From: an uncultured Collinsella sp.
GTDB taxonomy: Bacteria > Actinomycetota > Coriobacteriia > Coriobacteriales > Coriobacteriaceae
Assembly: GCA_900542155.1 (NCBI GenBank)
Contig: UQMD01000003.1
Location: 62,001-126,000 of the forward strand
Length of the DNA: 64,000 nucleotides
Reading direction: 5' to 3'
In this document: piece by piece, positions 52,114 to 60,730 of the stretch
Numbering within the stretch: position 1 is the stretch's first letter
Layout of the letters: each line of letters starts with the position of its first letter
The notes under the pieces: model-generated
Database searches by the model: none
The model's input: the letters and a program-made list of their open reading frames with translations, nothing else
What the model was told of the DNA's origin: nothing
Position numbers and translations under genes: made by a program

Positions 52114-53496
52114 ATGTTTGTTGGACGTCGGGAAGAGCTTGAATCCCTGGAAACCGCCTATCAAAAGGGTTCCTTTCAGTTTGCTGTAGTCTATGGAAGG
52201 CGTCGCGTAGGTAAAACTAGCCTGCTTCACGCCTTTACACAGGACAAACCCCATGTGATCTTCTTTACTGGGCAGCAAACCGTTGCAAGCGAAAATCTCG
52301 CGCTGCTCAGCCGCGAGATACTTGGCGATAGCGCCGCAGGAGCAGCGTTCCCCTCTATCCAGGTTGCACTCGAATCCGTCTTCGAACACGCCAAGACAGA
52401 GCGAATCGTTCTGATTATTGACGAGTATCCCTACCTCGCCGAGAGCGATCCAGGCATCTCTTCGTGCCTGCAAACGCTTATCGATCGACATAAAGACACG
52501 AGCAAGCTGTTCCTCGTACTCTGCGGGTCGTCCATGAGCTTTATGGAACACCAGGTACTAGGACACCAAAGCCCTCTTTATGGACGCCGCACCATGCAGC
52601 TGCGCATTGACCCCTTCACCATCTTCGACGCGGCGCTCATGCTTCCCGATGCACCCATCGAAAGGGTCATCGAGCTGTATTCCGTTGTTGGCGGGATGCC
52701 GCTCTATCTATCACAGCTCGATGGCGCGCGTTCCACCCAATGGAACCTTGAGCATGCGCTGCTGCGTCAAGATGCGTTTTTGTATGCCGAACCCCAGAAC
52801 TATCTGCTGCAAGAGGTCCGCAGCCCGGCTATCTACAATGCCGTCATAACCGCCATTGCCAACGGCTATGTACGCTCCAAAGAGATTGCCGATGTTACCC
52901 ACCTCGCAACACCACAGGTCGCGCGACTGCTCGACGCATTGATCGAGCTGCGAATCGTTGAGCGCGTCACGCCTGTTGTAAAGGCAACAAAACGTCAAGT
53001 AATCTATCGGATCTGCGACAACTTGTTTAGGTTTTGGTATCGTTTTGTTCCACAGTACGCGGGAACAATTGAGGAGGGGCTCGGAGCCGCTGTGGCCGCG
53101 CGTATCGCCAAGCATGATTTGTCCACCTTTGTGGGTCCTGCATTTGAAGAAGTGTGCCGCCAGTGGTTGATGCGGCAGGTTGTTGAGAGCGAGCTGGATG
53201 TGCTGCCCAAGGCAATCGGCTCTTGGTGGGGCACGAACCCGAACACGCGCCGGCAAGAAAAGATTGACGTTGTGCTTGAGGACGCCGATGGGGAGCTCAT
53301 CGTTGGCGAGTGCAAATGGAGAAACGAGCCCGCTGACGTCGATGTGCTTGAGACGCTCATGCGTCGCGGAACATTGTTGGGCAGGCCGATCCAACGATAT
53401 TACCTGTTTAGCAAGGGTGGATTTACGGAGGCATGTCGAGAGAAAGCCGCCCAAGTGAACGACACAAGGCTTATTGACCTTGAGCAGCTGCTCTAA
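52114..53496 (+). CDS. Orphan AAA ATPase with DUF234-type C-terminus
   Basis: 460 residues. It starts MFVGRREELESLE, typical of this family. Walker A is GRRRVGKT (28-35), Walker B IVLIIDEYPYL (about 105), then LVLCGSSMSFME. A winged-helix-like middle (VRSKEIADVTHLATPQVARLL) precedes the DUF234 part with a PD-(D/E)XK-like pattern (QEKIDVVLEDADGELIVGECKW). Its role in bacteria is unknown. It has its own upstream direct repeats and interrupts the zinc-ribbon cluster on the opposite strand. Confidence 0.87.
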   Translation: MFVGRREELESLETAYQKGSFQFAVVYGRRRVGKTSLLHAFTQDKPHVIFFTGQQTVASENLALLSREILGDSAAGAAFPSIQVALESVFEHAKTERIVLIIDEYPYLAESDPGISSCLQTLIDRHKDTSKLFLVLCGSSMSFMEHQVLGHQSPLYGRRTMQLRIDPFTIFDAALMLPDAPIERVIELYSVVGGMPLYLSQLDGARSTQWNLEHALLRQDAFLYAEPQNYLLQEVRSPAIYNAVITAIANGYVRSKEIADVTHLATPQVARLLDALIELRIVERVTPVVKATKRQVIYRICDNLFRFWYRFVPQYAGTIEEGLGAAVAARIAKHDLSTFVGPAFEEVCRQWLMRQVVESELDVLPKAIGSWWGTNPNTRRQEKIDVVLEDADGELIVGECKWRNEPADVDVLETLMRRGTLLGRPIQRYYLFSKGGFTEACREKAAQVNDTRLIDLEQLL

Positions 53497-53497
53497 G

Positions 53498-53533
53498 AAA
53501 AGGGGCCTGGACGCAATTTCCAGGCCCCTTTTT
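53498..53533. terminator. Bidirectional terminator between convergent genes
   Basis: AAAAGGGGCCTGG/CCAGGCCCCTTTT with a 9-base loop. It has A and T runs on both sides and serves both the ATPase (plus) and the zinc-ribbon genes (minus). Confidence 0.9.
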
Positions 53534-53539
53534 CAACTT

Positions 53540-55156
53540 TTATTCAATCCCCAACTTTTTTAGTGTGCTATTGGTGCGGTCGGACATTTGGCTGCAACCA
53601 ACAACGGGCACATCTGAAAATGATCCCTGACTTGAGCTTGAGAAGTCAACAAAATAATACGTGCAGTATTGATGATTGAAATCTGTGTAGGAATTTAACG
53701 CGTTGAAATCCTTCTCGGATATCTCCTTGCCGTTAGATGCGTAATAGTCTCCAAGATTACCGCCAGAAACAGAGACGGACCAAGCTTCGCGATTTAACAC
53801 CAACGAAAGCGAATCATCCTTTTTGCCGAATAAAGACCAGTTATCGCCATAGGTTATCTGTTTACCTGAGAGCTTTGCTTTGAGCGCATCGCACATTTCG
53901 TACGTACGCTTGCCAAGTAAGACGTTTTGCTCATCATCCTTAACAAGAGGCAGGTACATCGATCCTCCGTTAGAGTTGTCGAGCCATTTTTGGCTATATA
54001 TCCTTTTGATACCGCCGTCTTCCGCCGACCAAACCTCTACGGTGTAGGACTTCTGAAGCTCTTCAATATTTCCGTCCCAGGCGCTTTTCATATCGTCCGC
54101 GCTCATATCGTTAACAACCGTCACGAGCTCAGAAACGCCGTCGTTGTCGAAATCAACCAAATCAGCCAAGCAAAAACCTCTAAGGGCTGACATATAGTCC
54201 TCAATCTCAACCATTTGAGGTTCACCATAACGCGCAAGATATTCCTGGCATTTTTGCTTATAGGCAGCGGATGCAGCAGCATTGTCCGCAGCGGCGTTTC
54301 CGTCCTTTTTGTCGCCCTCGTCCGCCTTTGCGTCTGCGCTGTCAGCCTTAGGCACCTCGAGCGAAACATCCTTCACGGCCTCATCGGACTTGGAATTGTC
54401 GACCACCTCGACAGGAACGCTCCACTCAACCTTGGTCTTGGAGTCCTTAACGGTAAGAGTATATTTTCCCGGTTTGATATCGGGAAGCTGGCTTACCGTG
54501 AAGCCCTCGTCACCCTTAACCTCAGCATTGGTGCTGTAGCCGTTGTCGCCGTTCAGGGTCACCGAGTACTTCTTGATCTTCTCGCCCTTTGCGTCGGTCG
54601 GGGTAATCTTGGATTCTTGGGCTACCACGATGGCCTTGTCCTGGCCGTAATGGGCAACGTCGTCGCTGGACTTGCTAAAGAACAGCAGGTAGCTAAAGAT
54701 GGCAATGGCTGCCAGGCCAACGATGATACCGACGATATAGAGCGCCTTGGGGTCCTTTTTCTGTGCGGATACATTCGCCGCAGGCGCAGGGGCTGGCGCC
54801 GCGACGGGCTTGGCGACCGGATTGCTCGGCTTTGGCCGGTCGGCGCGCACGGCTGGAATCGAAGGCGTTGCATCGGACGACACGTCGTCCTTGGGCCGGT
54901 CGTCTTCTTCGTCCGCTACGGGCTCGCTCTCCACGGGCGACTTTTCCTCCCCCGCCTCGGCACCGGCGGAAGGCTCCTTCTCCGTTTCGTCACTAGCGAA
55001 AATCTCTTCCGCAGCCTCATTGATAACGGAAGGCTCTTCTGCCACTTCGTTGCTGGCAGAGTTCAGCACCGCCTTTGCATCTTCGAGTGCATAGCCACAC
55101 TCGGTGCAGTATCGCAAATCGCCATCAAGCTCAAATCCACAGTTGGGACAGAACAT
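53540..55156 (-). CDS. Zinc-ribbon, single-pass membrane protein with Ca-loop outside domain
   Basis: 538 residues. Zinc ribbon 3-23 (CPNCGFELDGDLRYCTECG), a long E/S/P-rich linker (to about 135), one membrane segment (ALYIVGIIVGLAAIAIFSYL, about 143-165), then a beta-rich domain (SVTLNGDNGYSTNAEV) and a part with DLVDFDNDGVSELVTVV, the same kind of metal-binding loop as in the protein at 48253. AAGGAGG precedes the ATG; the gap to the upstream stop is 1 bp. Function unknown. Confidence 0.8.
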   Translation of the reverse strand: MFCPNCGFELDGDLRYCTECGYALEDAKAVLNSASNEVAEEPSVINEAAEEIFASDETEKEPSAGAEAGEEKSPVESEPVADEEDDRPKDDVSSDATPSIPAVRADRPKPSNPVAKPVAAPAPAPAANVSAQKKDPKALYIVGIIVGLAAIAIFSYLLFFSKSSDDVAHYGQDKAIVVAQESKITPTDAKGEKIKKYSVTLNGDNGYSTNAEVKGDEGFTVSQLPDIKPGKYTLTVKDSKTKVEWSVPVEVVDNSKSDEAVKDVSLEVPKADSADAKADEGDKKDGNAAADNAAASAAYKQKCQEYLARYGEPQMVEIEDYMSALRGFCLADLVDFDNDGVSELVTVVNDMSADDMKSAWDGNIEELQKSYTVEVWSAEDGGIKRIYSQKWLDNSNGGSMYLPLVKDDEQNVLLGKRTYEMCDALKAKLSGKQITYGDNWSLFGKKDDSLSLVLNREAWSVSVSGGNLGDYYASNGKEISEKDFNALNSYTDFNHQYCTYYFVDFSSSSQGSFSDVPVVGCSQMSDRTNSTLKKLGIE

Positions 55157-55157
55157 G

Positions 55158-56369
55158 TTAGTCCTCCTTATCGACTTTCACCGTTGTACCGTCCTTGACC
55201 TCATCAGGGGTTACTTCGGACCCAACTTGAGACTCATCATCCCAGGACGCAACCAAAATCTCGCAATTGCCGTCCGCAAAAGTACCGAGCTCATAGTCTT
55301 CGGTGCGATACACCAGCCCCTTGGATGTCACATACAAGCATGTTGAACCCTTGATTGAATAGTCTGAAGAATTGCTCCGCATGAGCATAGAGTTGTAGTC
55401 AGACGGATACTCTCTGTCTCTGCCTATTTCCGTAAGATACGGCCAAACTGCCGAACTCATAGAACTGGCAAGATCCTCGGTATCAATGCCAAACATATCC
55501 TGAGGACTAACAGTATCACCCGTATGCAAATCAAAAATAACACCAGTCACAACCGTGCCGCCATGCGGGCCCCATCCCGTCGAATAGCGCTCGTCACGGA
55601 TACAGAAATAGTTCTCATCCATGTACGTAACCGTCACGTTTCTCGATATGCAGGGAAATTCGCCGTCGGGGTACAACTCAGCATCTGATTGCTCATTATC
55701 TGATGCTCGATTCGTTCGCTCCGCATCAATTTGAAGGGGCTCGAGAATCGCCTTGTTAATTTTGTCTGCAACGTCGTCTTTGGTGGAGCTCTTAAGTTGC
55801 GGATAGGACCATTCCATGTCCCTCCGCTCGCCCTGTTCGAGCATAGGGTCGACCGGAGCAGACGCCGTCAATGACTTTGCCTCCAACGTATAGACAACTT
55901 CTTCGACCGCTCTCTCGTCCTTCTTGGGCCTTTCGGTCGCTTGCTCCTGTTGCACGGATTGCTGCTGGAGATTGGGCTCAATGACGTTCTTGTAGAGCAT
56001 GAAAGCAGCGTAAGCGATGCCTGCAGCGGCGATAAATGCGGCGATCATGATAGCAAACTGCGGCACTAGGCGGTTGCCGACCTGACAGCGTTGCATAAAG
56101 AAGTTGTACATCTGGGAGTGACCGCTATTCGCGGTCTTCGAGACCGGCTCGGGGCTCGGTTCTGCTGTGGACTCGGCATTCGCGGATCCTATCGCAGAGT
56201 CCGTTTCGGTATCTGTGGGTTCCATTATGACTTCAGCGGACGATGATTCTCGCTCCGACGGCTCGGCCTCGGCCGCAGTCTTGCCCGAGAGCCCGCCCAA
56301 GGGCAGACCGCATTCGGTACAGAACCGCGCATCATCACCAATCTTGCTGCCACATTTGGGGCAAAACAT
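55158..56369 (-). CDS. Zinc-ribbon, single-pass membrane protein with DUF3298/RsiV-like domain
   Basis: 403 residues from the ATG at 56369. Zinc ribbon 3-23 (CPKCGSKIGDDARFCTECG), linker, then FFMQRCQVGNRLVPQFAIM leading into a membrane segment, alike to the protein at 48253. The outside part (about 190-395) resembles PdaC/RsiV-type DUF3298 domains (NVTVTYMDENYFCIRDER, FDLHTGDTVSPQDMF). Such domains occur in sigma-factor regulators that sense lysozyme. A sensor role is inferred, not shown. The longer frame upstream has no ribosome site. Confidence 0.82.
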   Translation of the reverse strand: MFCPKCGSKIGDDARFCTECGLPLGGLSGKTAAEAEPSERESSSAEVIMEPTDTETDSAIGSANAESTAEPSPEPVSKTANSGHSQMYNFFMQRCQVGNRLVPQFAIMIAAFIAAAGIAYAAFMLYKNVIEPNLQQQSVQQEQATERPKKDERAVEEVVYTLEAKSLTASAPVDPMLEQGERRDMEWSYPQLKSSTKDDVADKINKAILEPLQIDAERTNRASDNEQSDAELYPDGEFPCISRNVTVTYMDENYFCIRDERYSTGWGPHGGTVVTGVIFDLHTGDTVSPQDMFGIDTEDLASSMSSAVWPYLTEIGRDREYPSDYNSMLMRSNSSDYSIKGSTCLYVTSKGLVYRTEDYELGTFADGNCEILVASWDDESQVGSEVTPDEVKDGTTVKVDKED

Positions 56370-56528
56370 GAACCTTCTTCTCCTATTCCTTTTACTCTCG
56401 CTGAGTCGTGAGTTACCCACGTGCCGTTTGTTTCGTAGTTTAACTATTTCTTAAACAAATCGATGGGTCACTTGAACAGACGCATACCCGCTCAAGCAAC
56501 TCTATACCGGCTAGTTATCCTTGCTCAT

Positions 56529-56733
56529 GACATGGGTGTCAGTGCAAGAAAATCGTTGAACAGGGTTGCTACCTCGAAGTTCGAACCGATACTGAACTTG
56601 AAGCCATCTTTATTTACCGAGATGGAGAAATCGCCGCTGATATCCATATCATGCGCGCAGCCAACCACCCCCCCCCCATTTTTCGGTCCCACCTGTCACG
56701 TTATCAGGAGCCCGAAATCGAAGAGATGGTAAA
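56529..56733 (+). pseudogene. Possible gene remnant with a C8 tract
   Basis: A frame on the plus strand reads smoothly (VEQGCYLEVRTDTELEAIFI, then RDGEIAADIHIM and EPEIEEMVKA), yet has a stop ahead, no start codon before 56651 and runs into a terminator hairpin. It also crosses a run of eight C (56668-56675). It looks like a fragment of an unrecognised gene. The rest of 56370-56825 holds nothing else visible. Confidence 0.3.
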
Positions 56734-56775
56734 AGCCGCTTGGGGCACATGTGGTTCCATATGCCCCAAGCGGCT
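56734..56775 (-). terminator. purN operon terminator
   Basis: Perfect 14-bp stem AGCCGCTTGGGGCA/TGCCCCAAGCGGCT with a 14-base loop. On the minus strand it is followed by TTTT, about 50 bp after the purN stop. Confidence 0.85.
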
Positions 56776-56825
56776 ATTTCGATTGCTTATGTCACAAAGA
56801 AACCTAGGTGACCTGTTTACACGCG

Positions 56826-57524
56826 CTAGCGCGCCGGGTCGATAGCCACCTTGCCGCTCTCCAGCACGTGGACGCGACCGTCGGCGAGCATTTGTACGAC
56901 CTCGGGATACAGCACATGCTCGATCGCATGGATGTGCTCCTCGAGCGTGTCGACGTCCCAGCCTTCCTCGACAGCCAGCGCGCGCTGGGCGATGATGGGG
57001 CCGTTGTCGTAGATCTCGTTGGCAAAGTGCACGGTCACGCCGGTCACCTTGACGCCGCGAGCAAACGCATCGTCAATCGCATGGGCACCGGTAAAGCTCG
57101 GCAGCAGTGCCGGATGCAGGTTGACCACGCGATTGAGGAACGCCGCCAGCAGCGGCGTGTGCACCATGCGCATATAGCCGGCCATCACCACGTACTCGCA
57201 GCCACGCTCGAGCAGCTCGTGCGCGATAATCTCGTCAGCCGCGATGGGGTCGGCATAGACATCCTTGGACAGCGTAAGCGTCTGGATGCCCGCGCGCTCG
57301 GCGCGCTGCAAGCCCTTGGCCGAAGGACGGCTCGACACCACAAGTTCAATCGAGGCGTTGAGCTTGCCGGCGGCGATCAGGTCGATCAGCGCCTGCAGGT
57401 TGGTACCAGAGCCGCTGATGAGCACGCCGATCTTGAGCGGCTCGACCGTATCGGTGCCGGTCGGACGGGTGTAGGGCACATAGCCCAGGCCCTCGGCAGC
57501 AGCCATCTGCTCGTTAGCGCTCAT
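56826..57524 (-). CDS. purN: Phosphoribosylglycinamide formyltransferase
   Basis: 232 residues from the ATG at 57524, overlapping the purM stop by 11 bp. Third purine step: it transfers formyl from 10-formyl-THF to GAR. GVLISGSGTNLQALI binds the phosphoribosyl part; HPALLPSFTGAHAIDDAF, GVTVHF and the catalytic D in NGPIIAQ region are intact. About 30 extra residues precede the core. It needs folate made through folP-folK. Confidence 0.94.
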   Translation of the reverse strand: MSANEQMAAAEGLGYVPYTRPTGTDTVEPLKIGVLISGSGTNLQALIDLIAAGKLNASIELVVSSRPSAKGLQRAERAGIQTLTLSKDVYADPIAADEIIAHELLERGCEYVVMAGYMRMVHTPLLAAFLNRVVNLHPALLPSFTGAHAIDDAFARGVKVTGVTVHFANEIYDNGPIIAQRALAVEEGWDVDTLEEHIHAIEHVLYPEVVQMLADGRVHVLESGKVAIDPAR

Positions 57525-58617
57525 CGGAGTACACGACCTTACCGGAACCCTCGACGCACTCGCCCACATGGAACGGCTTCTCGCCCAGCGCGACCAGAGC
57601 CTCGGTCACGGCGGCCTCGTCCTCGGGAGCGACGATCAGGCACAGGCCAACGCCCATGTTGAAGGTCTTGCATGCCTCGTTGGGCGCAAGCTCGGCCTGG
57701 CGCGACACGTAGGTGATGACGGGCGGAACGTCCCAGCCCATCTCGGCGCCGTTGCGGGTGACCACGGCGTGGACGTCGTCGGCGAGCGCGCGGTTGAGGT
57801 TCTCGGTGATACCGCCGCCGGTGATGTGGGCGATGGCGTGCACGTTAGCGCCACCGCGCAGCAGCTCCAGAATCGGCTTGACGTAGATGCGCGTAGGAGC
57901 CAGCAGAGCGTCGGCCAGCGAAGCACCGCCGAGCTCCTCGAGCGGACGGCTCAGTTCCTCGGCCTTAGCGGCGGCCTCGGGCGTACCCGGCTTGATGCCG
58001 TCGACACCGATGACCTTGCGCACGAGCGAGTAGCCGTTGGAGTGCACGCCAGTGGAGGGCAGGCCCAGGATCACGTCGCCGGGGCGAACGTTCGCGGGAT
58101 CAAGCATCTTGGGACGGTCGACGACGCCCACGGTAAAGCCGGCGAGGTCGTAGTCGGCCGGAGCCATGACGCCCGGGTGCTCGGCCATCTCGCCGCCCAC
58201 GAGCGCGCAGCCCGCGAGCTTGCAGCCGTCGGCCACGCCCTTGATGATCTTTGCCATGTGCTCGGCCTCAATGTGACCGATGGCAACGTAATCCAGGAAG
58301 AACAGCGGCTCGGCGCCCGAAGCCAAAATGTCATTGACGCACATGGCGACCAGGTCCTGGCCCACCGTCTCGTGACGGTCCATGATCTGGGCGAGCACGA
58401 GCTTGGTGCCCACGCCGTCGGTGCCGCTGATCAGGATCGGGTCTTCCATATCCTTAAGCGCGGCGGCCGAGAACAGGCCACCGAAGCCACCGATGCCGCC
58501 GATAACCTCGGGGCGGTTGGTGTCCTTGACCATCTGCTTAATAGCGTCAACGGCGCGGCCGCCCTCGGCGGTATCGACGCCGGCGTCCTCGTACGTCACA
58601 TGCTTGCTGTCGCTCAT
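57514..58617 (-). CDS. purM: Phosphoribosylformylglycinamidine cyclo-ligase
   Basis: 367 residues. It closes the AIR ring in purine synthesis. TYEDAGVDTAEGGRAVD, GGFGGLF, ISGTDGVGTKL, DLVAMCVNDI, GGEMAEHPGVM and GLPSTGVHSNGYSLVRK are the family motifs. GGAGAGGAAGGCTCGG precedes the ATG. Order purF-purM-purN on the minus strand. Confidence 0.95.
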   Translation of the reverse strand: MSDSKHVTYEDAGVDTAEGGRAVDAIKQMVKDTNRPEVIGGIGGFGGLFSAAALKDMEDPILISGTDGVGTKLVLAQIMDRHETVGQDLVAMCVNDILASGAEPLFFLDYVAIGHIEAEHMAKIIKGVADGCKLAGCALVGGEMAEHPGVMAPADYDLAGFTVGVVDRPKMLDPANVRPGDVILGLPSTGVHSNGYSLVRKVIGVDGIKPGTPEAAAKAEELSRPLEELGGASLADALLAPTRIYVKPILELLRGGANVHAIAHITGGGITENLNRALADDVHAVVTRNGAEMGWDVPPVITYVSRQAELAPNEACKTFNMGVGLCLIVAPEDEAAVTEALVALGEKPFHVGECVEGSGKVVYSDER

Positions 58618-58687
58618 CCGAGCCTTCCTCTCCCATTACCGTGGCGCCGCGCGGGCGCCAAACGGTGCTCATAGTTGCGTTCATTTC

Positions 58688-58712
58688 GGCGCGCGCCATA
58701 ACAGCGCGCGCC
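58688..58712 (-). terminator. GC-rich hairpin between purF and purM
   Basis: GGCGCGCGC/GCGCGCGCC stem with a short loop and no T-run. It may attenuate or process the transcript; a true terminator is doubtful. Confidence 0.35.
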
Positions 58713-58734
58713 GTCATATCAACAAAACAGCAGG

Positions 58735-58777
58735 TAAAACCTACCAAAATAAACCTGTCCCTACATGGCAGGTTTTA
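58735..58777. repeat. Inverted copy of the AGGGACAGGTTTATTTT repeat
   Basis: 43 bp. On the minus strand it reads TAAAACCT, 7 bp, AGGGACAGGTTTATTTT, 3 bp, AGGTTTTA, matching the left half of the element at 21266. Its edge overlaps the purF stop codon. Confidence 0.75.
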
Positions 58778-60445
58778 GGCCTCGCCGTGTTCCTCTTCCC
58801 AGCTGCGGTCGTCGTATTTCTCGACCACGGCGTCGTCGTCAAAGTGCAGCGGCTTGTCCAGGTTGCGGGGCTTAAAGCCCTCCATGAACTTGTCGCGGCC
58901 AAAGCTCTCGGGAATCGCCACGGGGTAGCGTCCGGTAAAGCACGCATCGCAGTAACCGCCCTTGGGCATGACCTTAAGCAGGCCCTCGACCGAAAGGAAG
59001 GCCAGCGAATCGGCGCCGATATACTCGCAGATCTCATCGACCGTCTTGTTGGCGCTGATAAGCTGCGACTGCACGTCGGTATCGATACCGTAGAAGCACG
59101 GCCAGATGACCTCGGGCGAGTTGATGCGGATGTGAATCTCCTTGGCGCCGGCGTTGCGCAGCATCTTGACGAGCTGCACCATAGTGGTGCCGCGGACGAT
59201 GGAGTCGTCAATGACGACCAGGCGCTTGCCCTCGATGTTGTCGCGCAGCGGGTTGAGCTTCATACGCACGCCCATGGCACGCAGCTCCTGCGTAGGCTCG
59301 ATGAACGTACGGCCCACATAGCGATTCTTGATGAGGCCCTCGCCAAAGGGAATGCCGCTCTCGTGCGAATAGCCCTCCGCGGGCGGCAGGCCGGAGTCGG
59401 GCACGCCGATGACCAGGTCGGCCTCGACGGGCTCCTCATGTGCCAGCTGACGACCCATGTCATAACGGCAGGCGTAGACGCTCTTGCCGTTCATGATGGA
59501 GTCGGGGCGGGCAAAGTAGACCTGCTCAAAGATGCAGTTAGCAGGCTCTTCGGCTGCAGGCACGCCCTGCTCGGACACAAGGCCCTCGGCGCTGATGCGC
59601 AAGATCTCGCCGGGACGGACATCGCGCACGTACTCGGCGCCCACAATGTCGAGTGCGCAGGTCTCGGAGGCAACGACCCAGCCGCCGGCGCGGGTAACAT
59701 GGGTGGTGGCGTCGACCGTCACGGCGCCGTCCTGCGACGGCAGCTGCGAAACGGATGCGGCATCGGCCTGGTCCAGACCCTCGTCCACCAGCTTGCCCAA
59801 CACCAGCGGGCGGATGCCGTGCGGATCGCGGAATGCGTAGAGCGCCTGCTCGTTGATGAGCGTCATGGCATAACCGCCACGCACGAGCTCCATGGTCTTG
59901 CGAATGCCCTCGCGCAGGTGGCCCGTACGCTGGGTAAAGTAGCCGATGAGCTTGGTCGCGACCTCGGAATCCGAATTGGAGAGGAACGGCACGCCCAGCT
60001 CAATCAGCTGGCGACGCAGCTCGTCGGTGTTGACGAGGGTACCGTTGTGCGCGAGCGCGATAATGACGCTATTGATGGTAGAGAGGTGCGGCTGAGAGGC
60101 TTCCCAGCTCTTGGCGCCGGCGGTGCCGTAGCGCACATGACCCACGGCCAGCTGACCGGAGAGCGTCGACAGGTCGGCGTTGGAGAACACGCGGTCGAGC
60201 AGGCCCAGATCCTTGCGGACCATAACCGTACCGCCGTCACCCACGGCGATTCCCGCCGATTCCTGGCCGCGATGCTGCAGCGCGCGCAGACCAAAGTACG
60301 TCAGTCGAGCCACATCGCGATCGGGTGCCCACACACCAAAAACACCGCATTCCTCATGCAGCTGGTCGGAGTCCGGATCATACGTCGACATGGTGTTCAC
60401 CTGTCCCGTGGCACGCTCGGCCGCGCGGATGGTTTCTTGAGACAT
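58775..60445 (-). CDS. purF: Amidophosphoribosyltransferase
   Basis: 556 residues. First step of purine synthesis from PRPP and glutamine. A 32-residue lead precedes HEECGVFG; cysteine 33 should become the N-terminal catalytic nucleophile after cleavage. The glutaminase part has GHVRYGTAG and LAHNGTLVN; the PRPP site is VIDDSIVRGTT. CYS-rich 4Fe-4S ligands of the Bacillus type are partly visible (the cysteines in NCIFEQ and GYCDACF). GAGGGGATGCC precedes the ATG. Confidence 0.95.
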   Translation of the reverse strand: MSQETIRAAERATGQVNTMSTYDPDSDQLHEECGVFGVWAPDRDVARLTYFGLRALQHRGQESAGIAVGDGGTVMVRKDLGLLDRVFSNADLSTLSGQLAVGHVRYGTAGAKSWEASQPHLSTINSVIIALAHNGTLVNTDELRRQLIELGVPFLSNSDSEVATKLIGYFTQRTGHLREGIRKTMELVRGGYAMTLINEQALYAFRDPHGIRPLVLGKLVDEGLDQADAASVSQLPSQDGAVTVDATTHVTRAGGWVVASETCALDIVGAEYVRDVRPGEILRISAEGLVSEQGVPAAEEPANCIFEQVYFARPDSIMNGKSVYACRYDMGRQLAHEEPVEADLVIGVPDSGLPPAEGYSHESGIPFGEGLIKNRYVGRTFIEPTQELRAMGVRMKLNPLRDNIEGKRLVVIDDSIVRGTTMVQLVKMLRNAGAKEIHIRINSPEVIWPCFYGIDTDVQSQLISANKTVDEICEYIGADSLAFLSVEGLLKVMPKGGYCDACFTGRYPVAIPESFGRDKFMEGFKPRNLDKPLHFDDDAVVEKYDDRSWEEEHGEA

Positions 60446-60486
60446 GGCATCCCCTCAGAGCCTCGTTATTTGGCGTTACCCGCCCT

Positions 60487-60492
60487 ATTATA
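60487..60492 (-). promoter_or_regulatory. Possible -10 element of purF
   Basis: A perfect TATAAT on the minus strand, 42 bp before the purF start codon. No good -35 at the usual distance. Confidence 0.4.
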
Positions 60493-60730
60493 CGCACGGC
60501 AAGACAAGCACTCCCGTGCATGAGCAGCGCTTTTTAAAAGCCCACTGAGCTTATAATCCGTTTTGCGGCCAAACATTTTATCGGTCTGTCCAATGCAAGC
60601 GCCCACGCCCCCAGATGGCCGCCGCGTCCACCGTTGGGGATTACAAAGTTGCAATTGGGACGTTCGTCCTGTCTTTTGTCAGGTCGGCAGCGTATCCTTA
60701 TAACCTGAAACAAAGCGAGAAAGGTTCTGT

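Noticed and set aside
60446..60730. Riboswitch or gene between purF and the CmpB-like gene
   Set aside because: No purine riboswitch or other known RNA pattern and no credible frame was found; the stretch seems to be plain divergent promoter DNA.
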